NCBI GenBank assembly: GCA_020200135.1
Contig: JAIVJI010000023.1
Coordinates: 1 to 64,000 of the forward strand
Origin: Acidobacteriota bacterium
GTDB taxonomy: Bacteria; Acidobacteriota; Blastocatellia; Pyrinomonadales; Pyrinomonadaceae
Direction: 5' to 3'
Length of the DNA stretch: 64,000 nucleotides
How positions within the stretch are numbered: the stretch's first letter is position 1; every line of letters starts with the position of its first letter. Below, one piece after another: positions 17,442 through 26,106 of the stretch. Made by a program: the position numbers and the translations under genes. The notes beneath the pieces were generated by a model. The model had not been told where the DNA came from. It made no database searches and worked only from the letters and a program-made list of their open reading frames with translations.

Positions 17442-18268
17442 CGAGCGCCGAGCCGCCACTGTCGGTCATCATCCCCTGGTACAACCGCCCGGAGATCGGC
17501 GTCACGCTGCGGGAGAATAAGCGCACGTTCACCCGGCACGGCGTGGAGGTCGTGGTGGTCAACTGCGGCGGCGACGGCGGGCAACTCGGCGAAGCCTTCG
17601 CCGGGCTTGGCCTCGACGGCCTGCGCTGTGTCGAGGTCGAGAGCGACACGTTCAACAAGTCGCTGGCCCTCAACCTCGGCGTCTACGCCGCGCGCGCCGA
17701 ACGGCTCTTCTTCCTCGATACGGACATCGTGCTCGGCGACGGCTTTATCCCGGCGGCGCTCGGGGCCCTCGACGAGACCAGTTTCGTGACCGCAGACCGC
17801 GTCCACGAATCACGGCCCGGAAAGGATGAGGGCGAAAACGCTCTTGAAGAGTTCGCCCACGTCGTGCAGTTCGTCGCCAAGGGCGGGCGCCGGGCACAGG
17901 TAGAGACGAACCGCGTGCGCTTCACCGAGGGGAGCCGGAGCGGGCCGGGGCTGGCCGTGCTCGCGCGGCGGCACTTCCTCGAAGTGGACGGGATGAACTC
18001 CGACCTCGAAGGCTGGGGCTGGGAAGACCTCGACCTCCTGCTCCGCCTCCAGTTCGTGCCAGCCCTCGAACACCGCCGGGCCGGCGCGGTCACACACCTC
18101 ACGCACGGGGACACGGCCCGCGCCTTCGGCGGACAGAGTCAGGCGGCGCGCGAGCAGATGAACTTCGCGAGCTGCTTCACGAACTACCGCGCCGGCTACT
18201 TCTACGGCACCTACACCGATGACTTACGAACCTGGGCGCCGCGGCTGGTCGTCCGCGACGTGGGCTGA
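17438..18268 (+). CDS. GT-A glycosyltransferase with galactosyltransferase-like C-terminal domain
   Basis: The 276-residue protein has LSVIIPWYNRPEIGV at the N-terminus (nucleotide-binding loop of GT2-type enzymes), NKSLALNLGV, a DTD metal motif in LFFLDTDIVLG (about 88-98) and EGWGWEDLDLLLRLQ, the acceptor-side Glyco_transf_7C signature. It resembles the enzyme at 9674-10543 in layout but is clearly divergent. It overlaps the preceding small gene by 4 bases and is 56 bases before the S9 protease gene. The likely role is sugar transfer within the cluster's pathway. Confidence 0.83.
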   Translation: MTSAEPPLSVIIPWYNRPEIGVTLRENKRTFTRHGVEVVVVNCGGDGGQLGEAFAGLGLDGLRCVEVESDTFNKSLALNLGVYAARAERLFFLDTDIVLGDGFIPAALGALDETSFVTADRVHESRPGKDEGENALEEFAHVVQFVAKGGRRAQVETNRVRFTEGSRSGPGLAVLARRHFLEVDGMNSDLEGWGWEDLDLLLRLQFVPALEHRRAGAVTHLTHGDTARAFGGQSQAAREQMNFASCFTNYRAGYFYGTYTDDLRTWAPRLVVRDVG

Positions 18269-18324
18269 GATCGGCGGTCGTTCCGACCCCGCATCGTCCC
18301 CGGCTCCCTTTTTGTTCGACAGAC

Positions 18325-20406
18325 ATGGCCGAAGCCCCGACCGACCACACTGAACGAGCTGCGCCGCGAAGCCCTCGGCCCGCGCCGCCCGTCGCCAGGA
18401 GGGCGCCCGTGGAGCACGTGCTCCACGGCGACCGCAAGGTCGACGACTACTCTTGGCTGCGCGAGCGGGCCAACCCCGAGGTGCTCAACTACCTCGAAGC
18501 GGAACACGCCTACGCCGCCGCCGTGATGGAGCCCACGGCGGCTCTCCAGCAGAGGCTCTACGAGGAGATGGTCGGGCGCGTGAGGGCAGATGACGCGAGC
18601 GTACCCTACCGCCTGGACAGCTACAGCTACTACGCGCGCGTCGAACGGGGGAAGCAACAGCCCGTCTACTGCCGCCGGCGGGACGCTCCCGGCGCCGCCG
18701 AAGAGATCACGCTCGACCTCAACGAGCTGGCGGAGCGGAGTCAGTTTGTACGGCTCGACATCTACGCCGTCAGCAACGACGCTAACCTCCTTGCTTTCTC
18801 CCTGGACACCACGGGCGACGGCAGGCACGCGCTCTTCGTCAAAGACCTGCGCACGGGCGGGCTCGTCGAAGGGCCCATCGAGAGGGTGCGCTCCTTCGCG
18901 TGGGCCGGCGAGACGTTCTTCTACACGGTGGAGGAGGCCGAGACGAGGCGGGCCGCGCGCCTCTTCCGGAGCGCGCCGGGGCGCGGGCCGGGCCGGCTCG
19001 TCTACGATGAGTCAGACACTCTCTACGAGGTCGAGCTGTCGCGCTCGCGGGACCGCAGCTACGTCTTCGCGACCTCCGCGAGTAAGACCACGACAGAGGT
19101 ACGCGCCATCGCCGCGGCGCAGGCCGAGGCCGCCCCTGCTGTCATCGCCCCGCGCCGGCCCGGCCATCGCTACTACGCCGACCACCACGGCGGGCGCTTC
19201 TTCATCAGGACAGATCGCGGGGCGAAGAACTTCCGCCTCGTCGTCGCGCCCGCCGAAGACCCGCGCGAGGAGTGTTGGGAGGAGTTCTGGCCGCACCGCG
19301 CGGGCGTGAAGCTGGAGGGCTTTGAACTCTTCGCCGGCCACTGCGTGCTGGCGGAGCGGGAGGCGGGCCTCCCGCACCTCCGCGTCATCGACCTTCGCGG
19401 CGGGGGGGCGCACCGCGTCGAATTCCCCGAGCCGGTCTACGGCGTCGCCCCCGGCGCCAACCCGGCCTTCGACACGCCCCTCTTCCGACTCCGTTACTCT
19501 TCGCCGGTGACGCCGGCCTCCGTCTTCGATTACGACATGGGCGCGCGGCGGCTCACGCTGCTCAAGCGCGCCGAGGTCGTCGGCGGCTACGACGCCTCGC
19601 TCTACGCGTGCGAGCGGGTCTTCGCCACCGCCGACGACGGGGCACGCATCCCGGTCTCCGTCGTCTACCGCAAGGACCTGCGCCGCGGCGCGCCGGGCCC
19701 GCTGCTGCTCTACGGCTACGGCGCGTACGGCATCGCCGCCCCGGTCGCCTTCTCAGCGGCGCGGCTCAGCCTGCTCGACCGCGGCGTCATCTACGCCGTG
19801 GCGCACGTGCGCGGCGGCGGCGAGTTGGGCGAGGAGTGGCACGAGGCCGGCAAACTGATGTCCAAGCGCAACACCTTCACGGACTTCATCCGCGCGGCCG
19901 AACACCTCATTGCCGTCGGCTACACCACGTCGGAACGGCTGGTCGTCCACGGCGACAGCGCGGGCGGTCTCCTGGTCGGCGCGGCCCTCAACCTACGCCC
20001 GGAGCTGTTCGCGGCCGCCGTCCTCCAAGTGCCGTTCCTCGACGTGCTGAATACGATGCTCGACAGCACGCTGCCCCTCACGTCCGGAGAGTACCTCGAA
20101 TGGGGCGACCCGAACGACCGCGGGGCTTACGAGTACATCAAGTCCTACAGCCCTTACGACAACATCCGGGCGGGGGACTACCCGGCGATGCTCGTCAAGT
20201 CGTCGCTCCACGACAGCCAAGTGATGTACTGGGAGGCGGCGAAGTACGTGGCCAAACTGCGCGCGACGAAGACCGACGACCGCCCGTTGCTGCTGAGGGT
20301 CAACATGGCGGCAGGCCACGGCGGCCCGGCGGGCCGCTACGACGCGCTCAGGGAGTTGGCCTTTGACTACGCCTTCATCCTGCACCAACTCGGCCTCGCC
20401 CAGTGA
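18325..20406 (+). CDS. S9 prolyl oligopeptidase-family serine protease (candidate leader peptidase)
   Basis: The 693-residue protein has the S9A plan: a beta-propeller region (about 90-430) and a C-terminal alpha/beta-hydrolase domain. The catalytic triad reads Ser545 in GDSAGG, Asp630 in LHDSQV and His665 in AGHGGPAGRYD. Overall order is close to oligopeptidase B (protease II), which prefers Lys/Arg at P1, rather than strict prolyl cleavage. No signal peptide, so it should be cytosolic. It directly precedes the three precursor genes, and S9 proteases are known leader peptidases in other lanthipeptide classes, for example FlaP. A role as LanP is therefore plausible but unproven; a housekeeping oligopeptidase is the alternative. 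Confidence 0.9.
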   Translation: MAEAPTDHTERAAPRSPRPAPPVARRAPVEHVLHGDRKVDDYSWLRERANPEVLNYLEAEHAYAAAVMEPTAALQQRLYEEMVGRVRADDASVPYRLDSYSYYARVERGKQQPVYCRRRDAPGAAEEITLDLNELAERSQFVRLDIYAVSNDANLLAFSLDTTGDGRHALFVKDLRTGGLVEGPIERVRSFAWAGETFFYTVEEAETRRAARLFRSAPGRGPGRLVYDESDTLYEVELSRSRDRSYVFATSASKTTTEVRAIAAAQAEAAPAVIAPRRPGHRYYADHHGGRFFIRTDRGAKNFRLVVAPAEDPREECWEEFWPHRAGVKLEGFELFAGHCVLAEREAGLPHLRVIDLRGGGAHRVEFPEPVYGVAPGANPAFDTPLFRLRYSSPVTPASVFDYDMGARRLTLLKRAEVVGGYDASLYACERVFATADDGARIPVSVVYRKDLRRGAPGPLLLYGYGAYGIAAPVAFSAARLSLLDRGVIYAVAHVRGGGELGEEWHEAGKLMSKRNTFTDFIRAAEHLIAVGYTTSERLVVHGDSAGGLLVGAALNLRPELFAAAVLQVPFLDVLNTMLDSTLPLTSGEYLEWGDPNDRGAYEYIKSYSPYDNIRAGDYPAMLVKSSLHDSQVMYWEAAKYVAKLRATKTDDRPLLLRVNMAAGHGGPAGRYDALRELAFDYAFILHQLGLAQ

Positions 20407-20724
20407 CCGGCTTCATGGGCCGGCGCTGCGCGCCGCCGGACGGGGCGGGGGCCGGCGGGGTGGCGCGGTGAGCGTGTCGCCGATTCGTTGACCGCCGCGC
20501 CGCCTTCGGATATATTTATCGCGCGCGGAAAGTCTTGCCCCGGCCCGAATCGTCCCTCAGGTTTTTTAGCCCTCTCCCTTCCTATGGGGAGTCTCAACGG
20601 TCGAAAGTTTTTGGGAACCACCAGGCTTCGCGTCGTTTCCCTCGCCGGAGTTAAGGTAGTAAGTGAACCCCCGTTACCGAAACCTCAGCCCAGCGCTGAA
20701 TCTCACCATCCGAGAGGAGAAATT
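20407..20724. other. Intergenic region before the precursor genes
   Basis: These 318 bases hold no convincing gene. An in-frame upstream extension of the first precursor exists from 20488 but lacks a ribosome binding site and has unlike codon content. The segment probably contains the promoter for the precursor genes and possibly a terminator for the protease gene; a six-T run occurs near 20560. No specific promoter boxes could be assigned. Confidence 0.4.
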
Positions 20725-20925
20725 ATGTTAGTGACGATACGGGGACTCGGAGGACAGACTCTCCCTGCGACGCCGAATGTGCTGCTGAACAACGACGAGC
20801 GCGACGGTCGGACGCCGGCCCGCAAACTCGTCAAGGACGACATCTCCTCGACCTCGGTGCTCATCCGCGGCTGTACGACGCAGAAGTGCTGCGACGAGCC
20901 GGTGACGATTCTCACCGACGTGTAA
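20725..20925 (+). CDS. Lanthipeptide-like precursor peptide 1
   Basis: The 66-residue peptide starts at an ATG preceded by GAGAGGAG. Residues 24-58 form a block nearly shared by all three peptides: a charged leader end (DERDGRTPARKLVKDDIS) followed by a Ser/Thr-rich core SSTSVLIRGCTTQKCC with Cys50, Cys55 and Cys56 and a variable tail (PVTILTDV). Ser and Thr preceding and between the Cys residues fit lanthionine ring formation by LanB and LanC. The KLVKDDIS stretch is a candidate leader recognition box in the place of the FNLD box of nisin-type leaders. The cleavage site is unknown. Confidence 0.85.
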   Translation: MLVTIRGLGGQTLPATPNVLLNNDERDGRTPARKLVKDDISSTSVLIRGCTTQKCCDEPVTILTDV

Positions 20926-20974
20926 ACGCCCGCACGCTGGGGTAAAATCAACCAGCTTCCCGAAAGGAGAAATT

Positions 20975-21154
20975 ATGATCGAGACGAAACATCACGAAGT
21001 GAAGACGACCCAGCCGCTGAAGTACGATGAGCGTGACGGTCGGACGCCGGCCCGCAAGCTCGTCAAGGATGACATCTCCTCGACCTCGGTGCTCATCCGC
21101 GGCTGTACGACGCAGAAGTGCTGCGACGAGCAGACGATTCTCGACGGCGTGTAA
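20975..21154 (+). CDS. Lanthipeptide-like precursor peptide 2
   Basis: This 59-residue peptide begins MIETKHHEVKTTQPLKY, with a strong AAAGGAG site upstream. Residues 18-52 are identical to residues 24-58 of precursor 1, including KLVKDDIS and core Cys44, Cys49 and Cys50; only the first 17 residues and the tail QTILDGV differ. The flanking DNA after the stop (GTGTAAACGCCC...) is also repeated from precursor 1, so this is a tandem gene duplication that kept the modified region and let both ends diverge. It lies 49 bases downstream of precursor 1 and is likely co-transcribed. Confidence 0.87.
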   Translation: MIETKHHEVKTTQPLKYDERDGRTPARKLVKDDISSTSVLIRGCTTQKCCDEQTILDGV

Positions 21155-21224
21155 ACGCCCACACGCGGCGCGCCGGAGTGATAGCGCGCCGCAAATTTTC
21201 CGAACCGACTAAAGGAGTTATGTT

Positions 21225-21419
21225 ATGAACGAGACATCCACATTCGCCGAACTCACCATCCCCGAGACGACTCGGGTCGTCAACCGCAACAACGACGGCG
21301 GCGCTCGGACGCCGGGCCGCAAACTCGTCAAGGACGACATCTCGACCACGTCGGCGCTGATCCGCGGCTGCACGACGCAGTGCTGCTGCGAACCGCCGAA
21401 CCTGGACGGCAGTGTTTAA
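21225..21419 (+). CDS. Lanthipeptide-like precursor peptide 3
   Basis: This 64-residue peptide begins MNETSTFAELTIPETT after an AAAGGAG site. The shared block is partly changed: GARTPGRKLVKDDIS, then TTSALIRGC and TQCCCEPPNLDGSV, giving Cys49, Cys53, Cys54 and Cys55, one more than in the other two. The retained KLVKDDIS and LIRGCTTQ segments mark the region under selection. The gene is 70 bases downstream of precursor 2 and its stop overlaps, convergently, the stop of the radical SAM gene by 4 bases. Confidence 0.87.
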   Translation: MNETSTFAELTIPETTRVVNRNNDGGARTPGRKLVKDDISTTSALIRGCTTQCCCEPPNLDGSV

Positions 21420-22504
21420 GCGTCCGCACGCGGCGAGCGCCTGATGAGGGAATGAAAGAGCCCGGCGTTCTCGGCGCGCAGTCGCCGGGCCTGCTCCGAA
21501 CTCATGATCGCGGCGATGCTCTCCCGCCGTAGATCGCCGAGGACGACCCGCTGCTCGTAGTCCTGGCAGCAGAGGAACACCTTCCCCTCCCACGACACGT
21601 GCAGGTGGTTGACGAACCGCGCGCAGCCGCCGAAGCGCTGGCCCGCGCCCTTAGAGTCGATGCGGACCAAACTGTTCTCGATGGCCCCGGCCCGCGAGTC
21701 GGAGTCTTCGAGGAAGACCTCAATCGGCCCGAAGGCCGAGAAGTGTTCGCTCAGCCGCACGGCCCGCTCCTCGCGGTCGGGGGTCTGCGCGTTGACGGAG
21801 ATCGCGACCAGGGCCCGCCCGCCCCCCGCCGAGAGATAACGCTCGATGGCGTGGCGCGCGTGGCGGTAGGCCGTCTCGGTCATCCGCATCAGTCGGCACC
21901 ACTCGTCCGGGTCGATGGAGGGGAAGTTGAAGACGGTGGCGAACAGCCCGCCGTCGCTCAAGAACTCCACAAGCGGATCTCTCAATAGCGTCCCGTTGGT
22001 GAAGAGGTGGAGGGGGAAGCCCCTCTCCCGCAGCATCCGGACGCGGTCGCGGAAGTGTGGGTCGAGCAACGGCTCTCCGTAATGGTTGAGCGCGACCCAC
22101 TGGGGGCGCGTCTCGCCGAGGGAGTCGAGGACGTGCGCGAAGAGTTCAGTCGTCATCACCCCGCGAGGTTTCGGCGCGACGCTCTGCGGGCAATAGAGGC
22201 AGCGCGCGTTACACTGCCGACAGGTCTCGATATCGACCTGATGTGTCACAAACTCGCCGGTTTCGTCTTTTGACGCGGGCACGAGCAGGCCGGCCGAGAC
22301 GAGGCGGCGGACGTGCGCCGCGAGCTGCGGGTCGGGGTCGGACGCCGCGAGCGCGGTGAGGCTGGCCGGGGCGACCGACAGCCGCGCGAGTAGTCTCTGC
22401 TCCTCGGGGTCGCACTTGTACAGATGGTTCGTGAGGTCGTTGAAGACGAACGGCCCGGTGTGGTGGACGAAGATGCTGGTCTTAAGCAGGGTCTGGTCGA
22501 GCAT
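21416..22504 (-). CDS. Radical SAM protein with RRE-like N-terminus and SPASM-like tail
   Basis: The 362-residue protein has Cys98-x3-Cys102-x2-Cys105 (CNARCLYC), which ligates the SAM-cleaving [4Fe-4S] cluster. Residues about 20-78 read like a PqqD-type RiPP recognition element (EEQRLLARLS...LVSAGLLVP). The C-terminus holds Cys in GGCARF and CC in FLCCQDYEQRVVLGDL, a SPASM-type auxiliary cluster pattern. NHYGEPLLDP and LFTNGTLL are usual radical SAM barrel motifs. It converges on precursor 3 and diverges from lanB across 232 bases. It probably installs a radical-derived change on the precursors; the reaction (thioether, C-C bond, epimerisation) cannot be deduced. Confidence 0.9.
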   Translation of the reverse strand: MLDQTLLKTSIFVHHTGPFVFNDLTNHLYKCDPEEQRLLARLSVAPASLTALAASDPDPQLAAHVRRLVSAGLLVPASKDETGEFVTHQVDIETCRQCNARCLYCPQSVAPKPRGVMTTELFAHVLDSLGETRPQWVALNHYGEPLLDPHFRDRVRMLRERGFPLHLFTNGTLLRDPLVEFLSDGGLFATVFNFPSIDPDEWCRLMRMTETAYRHARHAIERYLSAGGGRALVAISVNAQTPDREERAVRLSEHFSAFGPIEVFLEDSDSRAGAIENSLVRIDSKGAGQRFGGCARFVNHLHVSWEGKVFLCCQDYEQRVVLGDLRRESIAAIMSSEQARRLRAENAGLFHSLIRRSPRADA

Positions 22505-22736
22505 GAGGCACTCCGCGTCAATCGCCGGTCGCGGCCCGACGCCCGCCGAGGAGAGAGACGGCCCGTCTGCGCATGGAGCACTTTAAAGCAGCGTCGCAAA
22601 CAGCGTCAAGATTGACGCACGGCGGGACACCCGGCCCGTCGTGGACACCCGTCCGGCCTTTTGTCATCATTAACGGGCGGGCGCGCACTCCCTCTAACGA
22701 AGTATAGCCGCTCCCGACACCGCCCCTAATCGAGTC

Positions 22737-25700
22737 ATGGTAAAGGTTCACCACCTAAAGGAATTTACGCCCTCGGGCTTCTTCGTCCTCCGCACGCCGC
22801 TGCTGCCCTTCGACGAAATACTGGGGTGGGGCGAAGGGCTTCAGTCGGCGTCAGCGCTCGCCGACCCACCGCGGCTGGAGCGGGCGCTCGCCGACGACCG
22901 TGGCAGACTCCGCGCGCGGCTGGCGGAGGCGGTTGACCGCCCGGAAGTCCGCGAGGCAATCTTCCTCGCCTCCCCCGACCTCGACGAAAGCCTCGGGCGT
23001 TGGCAGCGCGACCCGGAGGGCCGGCGCGGGCAGAGGGTCGAGCGGGCGCTGGTCCGCTACTTCACACGCATGGCGTGGCGGGCGACGCCGTTCGGACTCT
23101 TCGCCGGCTGGTCGGTCGGGACGCTCGGGGCCGAGACGCGGCTAGAGGTCGAGCGGCGCAGCAGCTACCGTCGTCACACGCGGCTCGACATGGATTACCT
23201 CTATGCCCTCGCGGCGGCCGTCGAGCACGACCCGATGCTGCGCGCCAAAATCATCCACCGCACGAACCACAGCCTCTACCGCGCGGCCGGGCGCATACGC
23301 TACGTCGAATCGCGCCAAGCCGAGTTGCACCGCATTTACCGCCTCGTCGCGGTGGAGAGCACGGACTATCTCGAAGCCGCGTTGGCGGCGGCCGATGGCG
23401 GCGGCGTCCCGCCCGAGCTGGCGGCGAGACTCGTCCGGGCCGACCCGAGCTTCAGCCAGGCCGAGGCCGAAGAGTTCATCAATGACCTGATCGACAACCA
23501 ACTCCTGCTTTCGGATTTAAGCCCGGCCGTGACCGGCCCCGAGCCCACCCCCGTCCTCATCGCGCAACTGGCCGGGGAGGCCGAGGGCGCGGCCATCGCC
23601 GAACGGCTCCGGCAGGCACACGCGGCGCTCGAAGCTGTGGACGCGGGCGGGCTGGGGAATTCGCCCGAGCGATACCGCGCCGTCGCCGTCGCGTTGCGCG
23701 CGCTGCCCGTCGCCGTCAACCCGTCGAAGCTGTTTCAGGCCGACATGCTGAAGCCTGCGCCGCGCGCCGTCCTCGGCCGCGCGCCAGTCGAAGAGATCGC
23801 GAGGGGCGTCGAAATTCTTCGACGCTTGAGGACGCCCGCCAACCCCGACCCCCTCGCGGATTTCCGCCTAGCCTTCCTCGAACGCTACGGCGAAGGGCGC
23901 GAGGAGCCGCTGGTCGAAGTACTCGACGACGATGTGGGCATCGGGTTTCGTCTGCCGGGCGCCGTTGCGGGCAATGGCCTGCCTTTGCCGCCGGGCGAGG
24001 GCATCGCCGGGCAGGACGCGGGCGCGAAGCGCCGCGCGGCGCACCTCCTCCGCCTCTACTCCGGCGCGCTGGCGCGTGGCGCGCGCGAGGTGGTGCTTGA
24101 GCCGCACGACCTCGAAGAGCTGGGGAGCGGGTTGAAGCCGGCCCCTCTCCAGGATGCCTTCGAGGTGATGGCGACGGTTGCCGCCGCCTCAGAGGCTGAG
24201 CTGGAGCGGAGGAACTTCCGGGTCTTCATCCGCTCCGTCTCCGGGCCGTCGGGGGCGCGCTCGCTGGGCCGGTTCTGCCACGCGGACGAAGATTTGGAAA
24301 GGCTGGTCAAGGCCCATCTGCGTGCCGAGGAGTCGATGCGGCCCGAAGCCGTCTTCGCCGAGGTGGTGCACCTGCCTGGCGGGCGCACAGGCAACGTCCT
24401 GCTGCGCCCGCTGCTGCGCGAATACGAAATCCCCTACCTCGGCCACTCCGGCGCGCCGGAGGGGCGTCAAATCCCCGTCACCGATCTGCTCGTCACCGTG
24501 CGCGGAGGGAAGGTCACGCTGCGCTCGCGCCGTCTTCAGCGTGAGGTGATCCCGAGGCTCACGGCCGCGCATAATTTCAAAGTGCGCGGGCTGAGCCTCT
24601 ATCAGTTCCTCGGTGTGCTGCAAGGCCAGGAGGGGGGGAGGGAAATGCACTGGAGCTGGGGCCATTTGTCGGACGCCCCGTTCCTGCCGCGCGTAACGTC
24701 CGGGCGGCTGGTGCTGTCGAAGGCACACTGGTTAATCGGCCGGGAGGAGTTGCTCTCCCTCGGCGCGGCGGCGCGCGGGGCCGAGCAGTTCCGGGCCGTC
24801 CAGGGCTGGCGGGCCGGGCGCCGTCTGCCACGCTTCGTCGCTCTCTCCGAGGCCGACAACGAATTGATCGTTGACCTTGATAACGCCCTCAGCGTCGAGA
24901 CCTTCGTCGAGCTGGTCAAGGGGCGCGAGGCGGCCACCCTGGTCGAGATGTTTCCGGCCCCCGATGAGCTTTGCGCCCGCGGGCCCGAGGGCCGTTTCGT
25001 TCACGAAGTAGTCGTGCCGTTCGTGCGCGCGGGCGGCGGAACGCGCCCCGCGCCCCGCACACCCAGGAGGCCGGCTCCGGAGGGCCCGCGCACCTTCCCG
25101 CCGGGCACTGATTGGCTCTACGTCAAACTCTACACCGGCGTTTCGACCGCCGACTACGTGCTGCGCGACCTAGTGCGCCCCCTTGCCGAGCGGTTCGCGG
25201 GCCGTGACGGCGGCGGGCTCTGGTTCTTCATCCGCTACGCCGACCCGGACCCGCACCTCCGCCTGCGCTTTCATGGTGAGGCCGAAACTCTCCACGCGGA
25301 AGTGCTGCCCGCTGTAAGCGCGGCGGCGGTCCCGCTCCTCGATGACGGGCGGCTGTGGCGCGTGCAGGTGGACACTTACGAGCGGGAAGTTGAACGCTAC
25401 GGCGGGGCCGACGGCGTCGTCCTGGCCGAGCAGTTGTTTCACCTCGACAGTGAGGCCGTGCTCTCCATTGTCGAGGCTTGCTTGAGAGTTACGGAGGGGA
25501 GACGGCGTCGGGCGTTGACTTCAGACGCCAAGCAGGGGAGAGGTATCGGCGCGAACGGCGCGAGGTCGAGTCGATCCTCAACCCGACGCAGGACGGGAGG
25601 AGCGCTCTCGCCGCCGGCCTCACAGCCCTGCGTCGGCGCTCGACCCGGCTGGAGCCCGTCGTCGCCGCGCTGGCGGGCCTGGAGCGACGGGGCGGGCTGT

Positions 25701-25849
25701 CGCTGACGCTCGACGAGATCATTCCCAGCTTCCTGCACCTGCACGTGAACCGGACCCTGCGGTTGGGCCAGCGTTGGCAGGAATTGACGCTGTACGATTT
25801 CCTCGCGCGCTTCTACGAGTCGCAGACGGCCAGGGGCGAGAAGGTGTAG
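22737..25849 (+). CDS. LanB full-length lantibiotic dehydratase (one apparent frameshift)
   Basis: The reading frame from 22737 encodes the N-terminal glutamylation domain (GFFVLRTPLLPFDEI, RYFTRMAWRATPFGLFAGW, RLDMDYLYALA) and then the SpaB_C elimination domain (WLYVKLYTGVSTADYVLRDLV, WFFIRYADPDPHLRLR). Near 25476-25480 homology moves to the -1 frame, which continues LLESYGGETASGVDF through RERREVESIL to the stop at 25849. One missing base there restores a protein of about 1037 residues, normal for LanB. LanB adds glutamate from Glu-tRNA(Glu) to Ser/Thr and eliminates it to give dehydroamino acids. The intact remainder argues for a sequence error or very recent mutation. Confidence 0.88.
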
Positions 25850-25876
25850 GCGGGGTGTCTGAGGTAGAATTCCGGG

Positions 25877-25951
25877 CGGCGCCTTCGTCTAACGGTTAGG
25901 ACGTAGTCCCCTGCGGACTAAGATATTGGTTCGAATCCAATAGGCGCTACC
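25877..25951 (+). tRNA. tRNA-Glu-like gene with aberrant anticodon loop (formally CTG)
   Basis: All four arms fold: acceptor 25877-25883 with 25941-25947 (one G-U pair at 1-72), D stem GTCT/GGAC, anticodon stem TAGTC/GACTA, T arm ATTGG-TTCGAAT-CCAAT, discriminator A and encoded CCA. The body matches tRNA-Glu: U11-A24, U13-G22 with A46, and no base 47, the augmented D-helix identity set of bacterial tRNA-Glu. The anticodon loop at 25908-25914 is CCCTGCG: position 33 is C rather than the near-universal U, position 37 is C, and C32 could pair with G38. It lies 27 bases after lanB in the same direction. It may serve LanB rather than translation; a degenerate tRNA is the alternative. Confidence 0.85.
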
Positions 25952-26106
25952 AACCCCACGGCCCGGGCTCGCACGAACAGCCTGACGCCGACGTGCACTT
26001 CACAACGCCGCCCAGGCAGGGGCGGCGTTGTGACCACAACTCCTTGACGGGAAAATCACGGTTAAGTGAAACGGGGCGTCGTTAACGAAGCAGTCCGCGC
26101 GTCACC

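Noticed and set aside
20488-20724. N-terminal extension of precursor peptide 1
   Set aside because: Precursors 2 and 3 have no such extension, and the ATG at 20725 has the same GGAG-AAATT context as precursor 2.
20725-21419. CRISPR-like or simple direct repeat array at the precursor genes
   Set aside because: The repeated DNA is coding, repeats only three times with indels at the ends, and matches gene duplication with selection on protein.
25877-25951. Calling the tRNA an ordinary tRNA-Gln(CTG)
   Set aside because: The formal anticodon is CTG, but the body has the tRNA-Glu identity set, the first pair is G-U rather than U-A, and the loop lacks U33 and a purine at 37.
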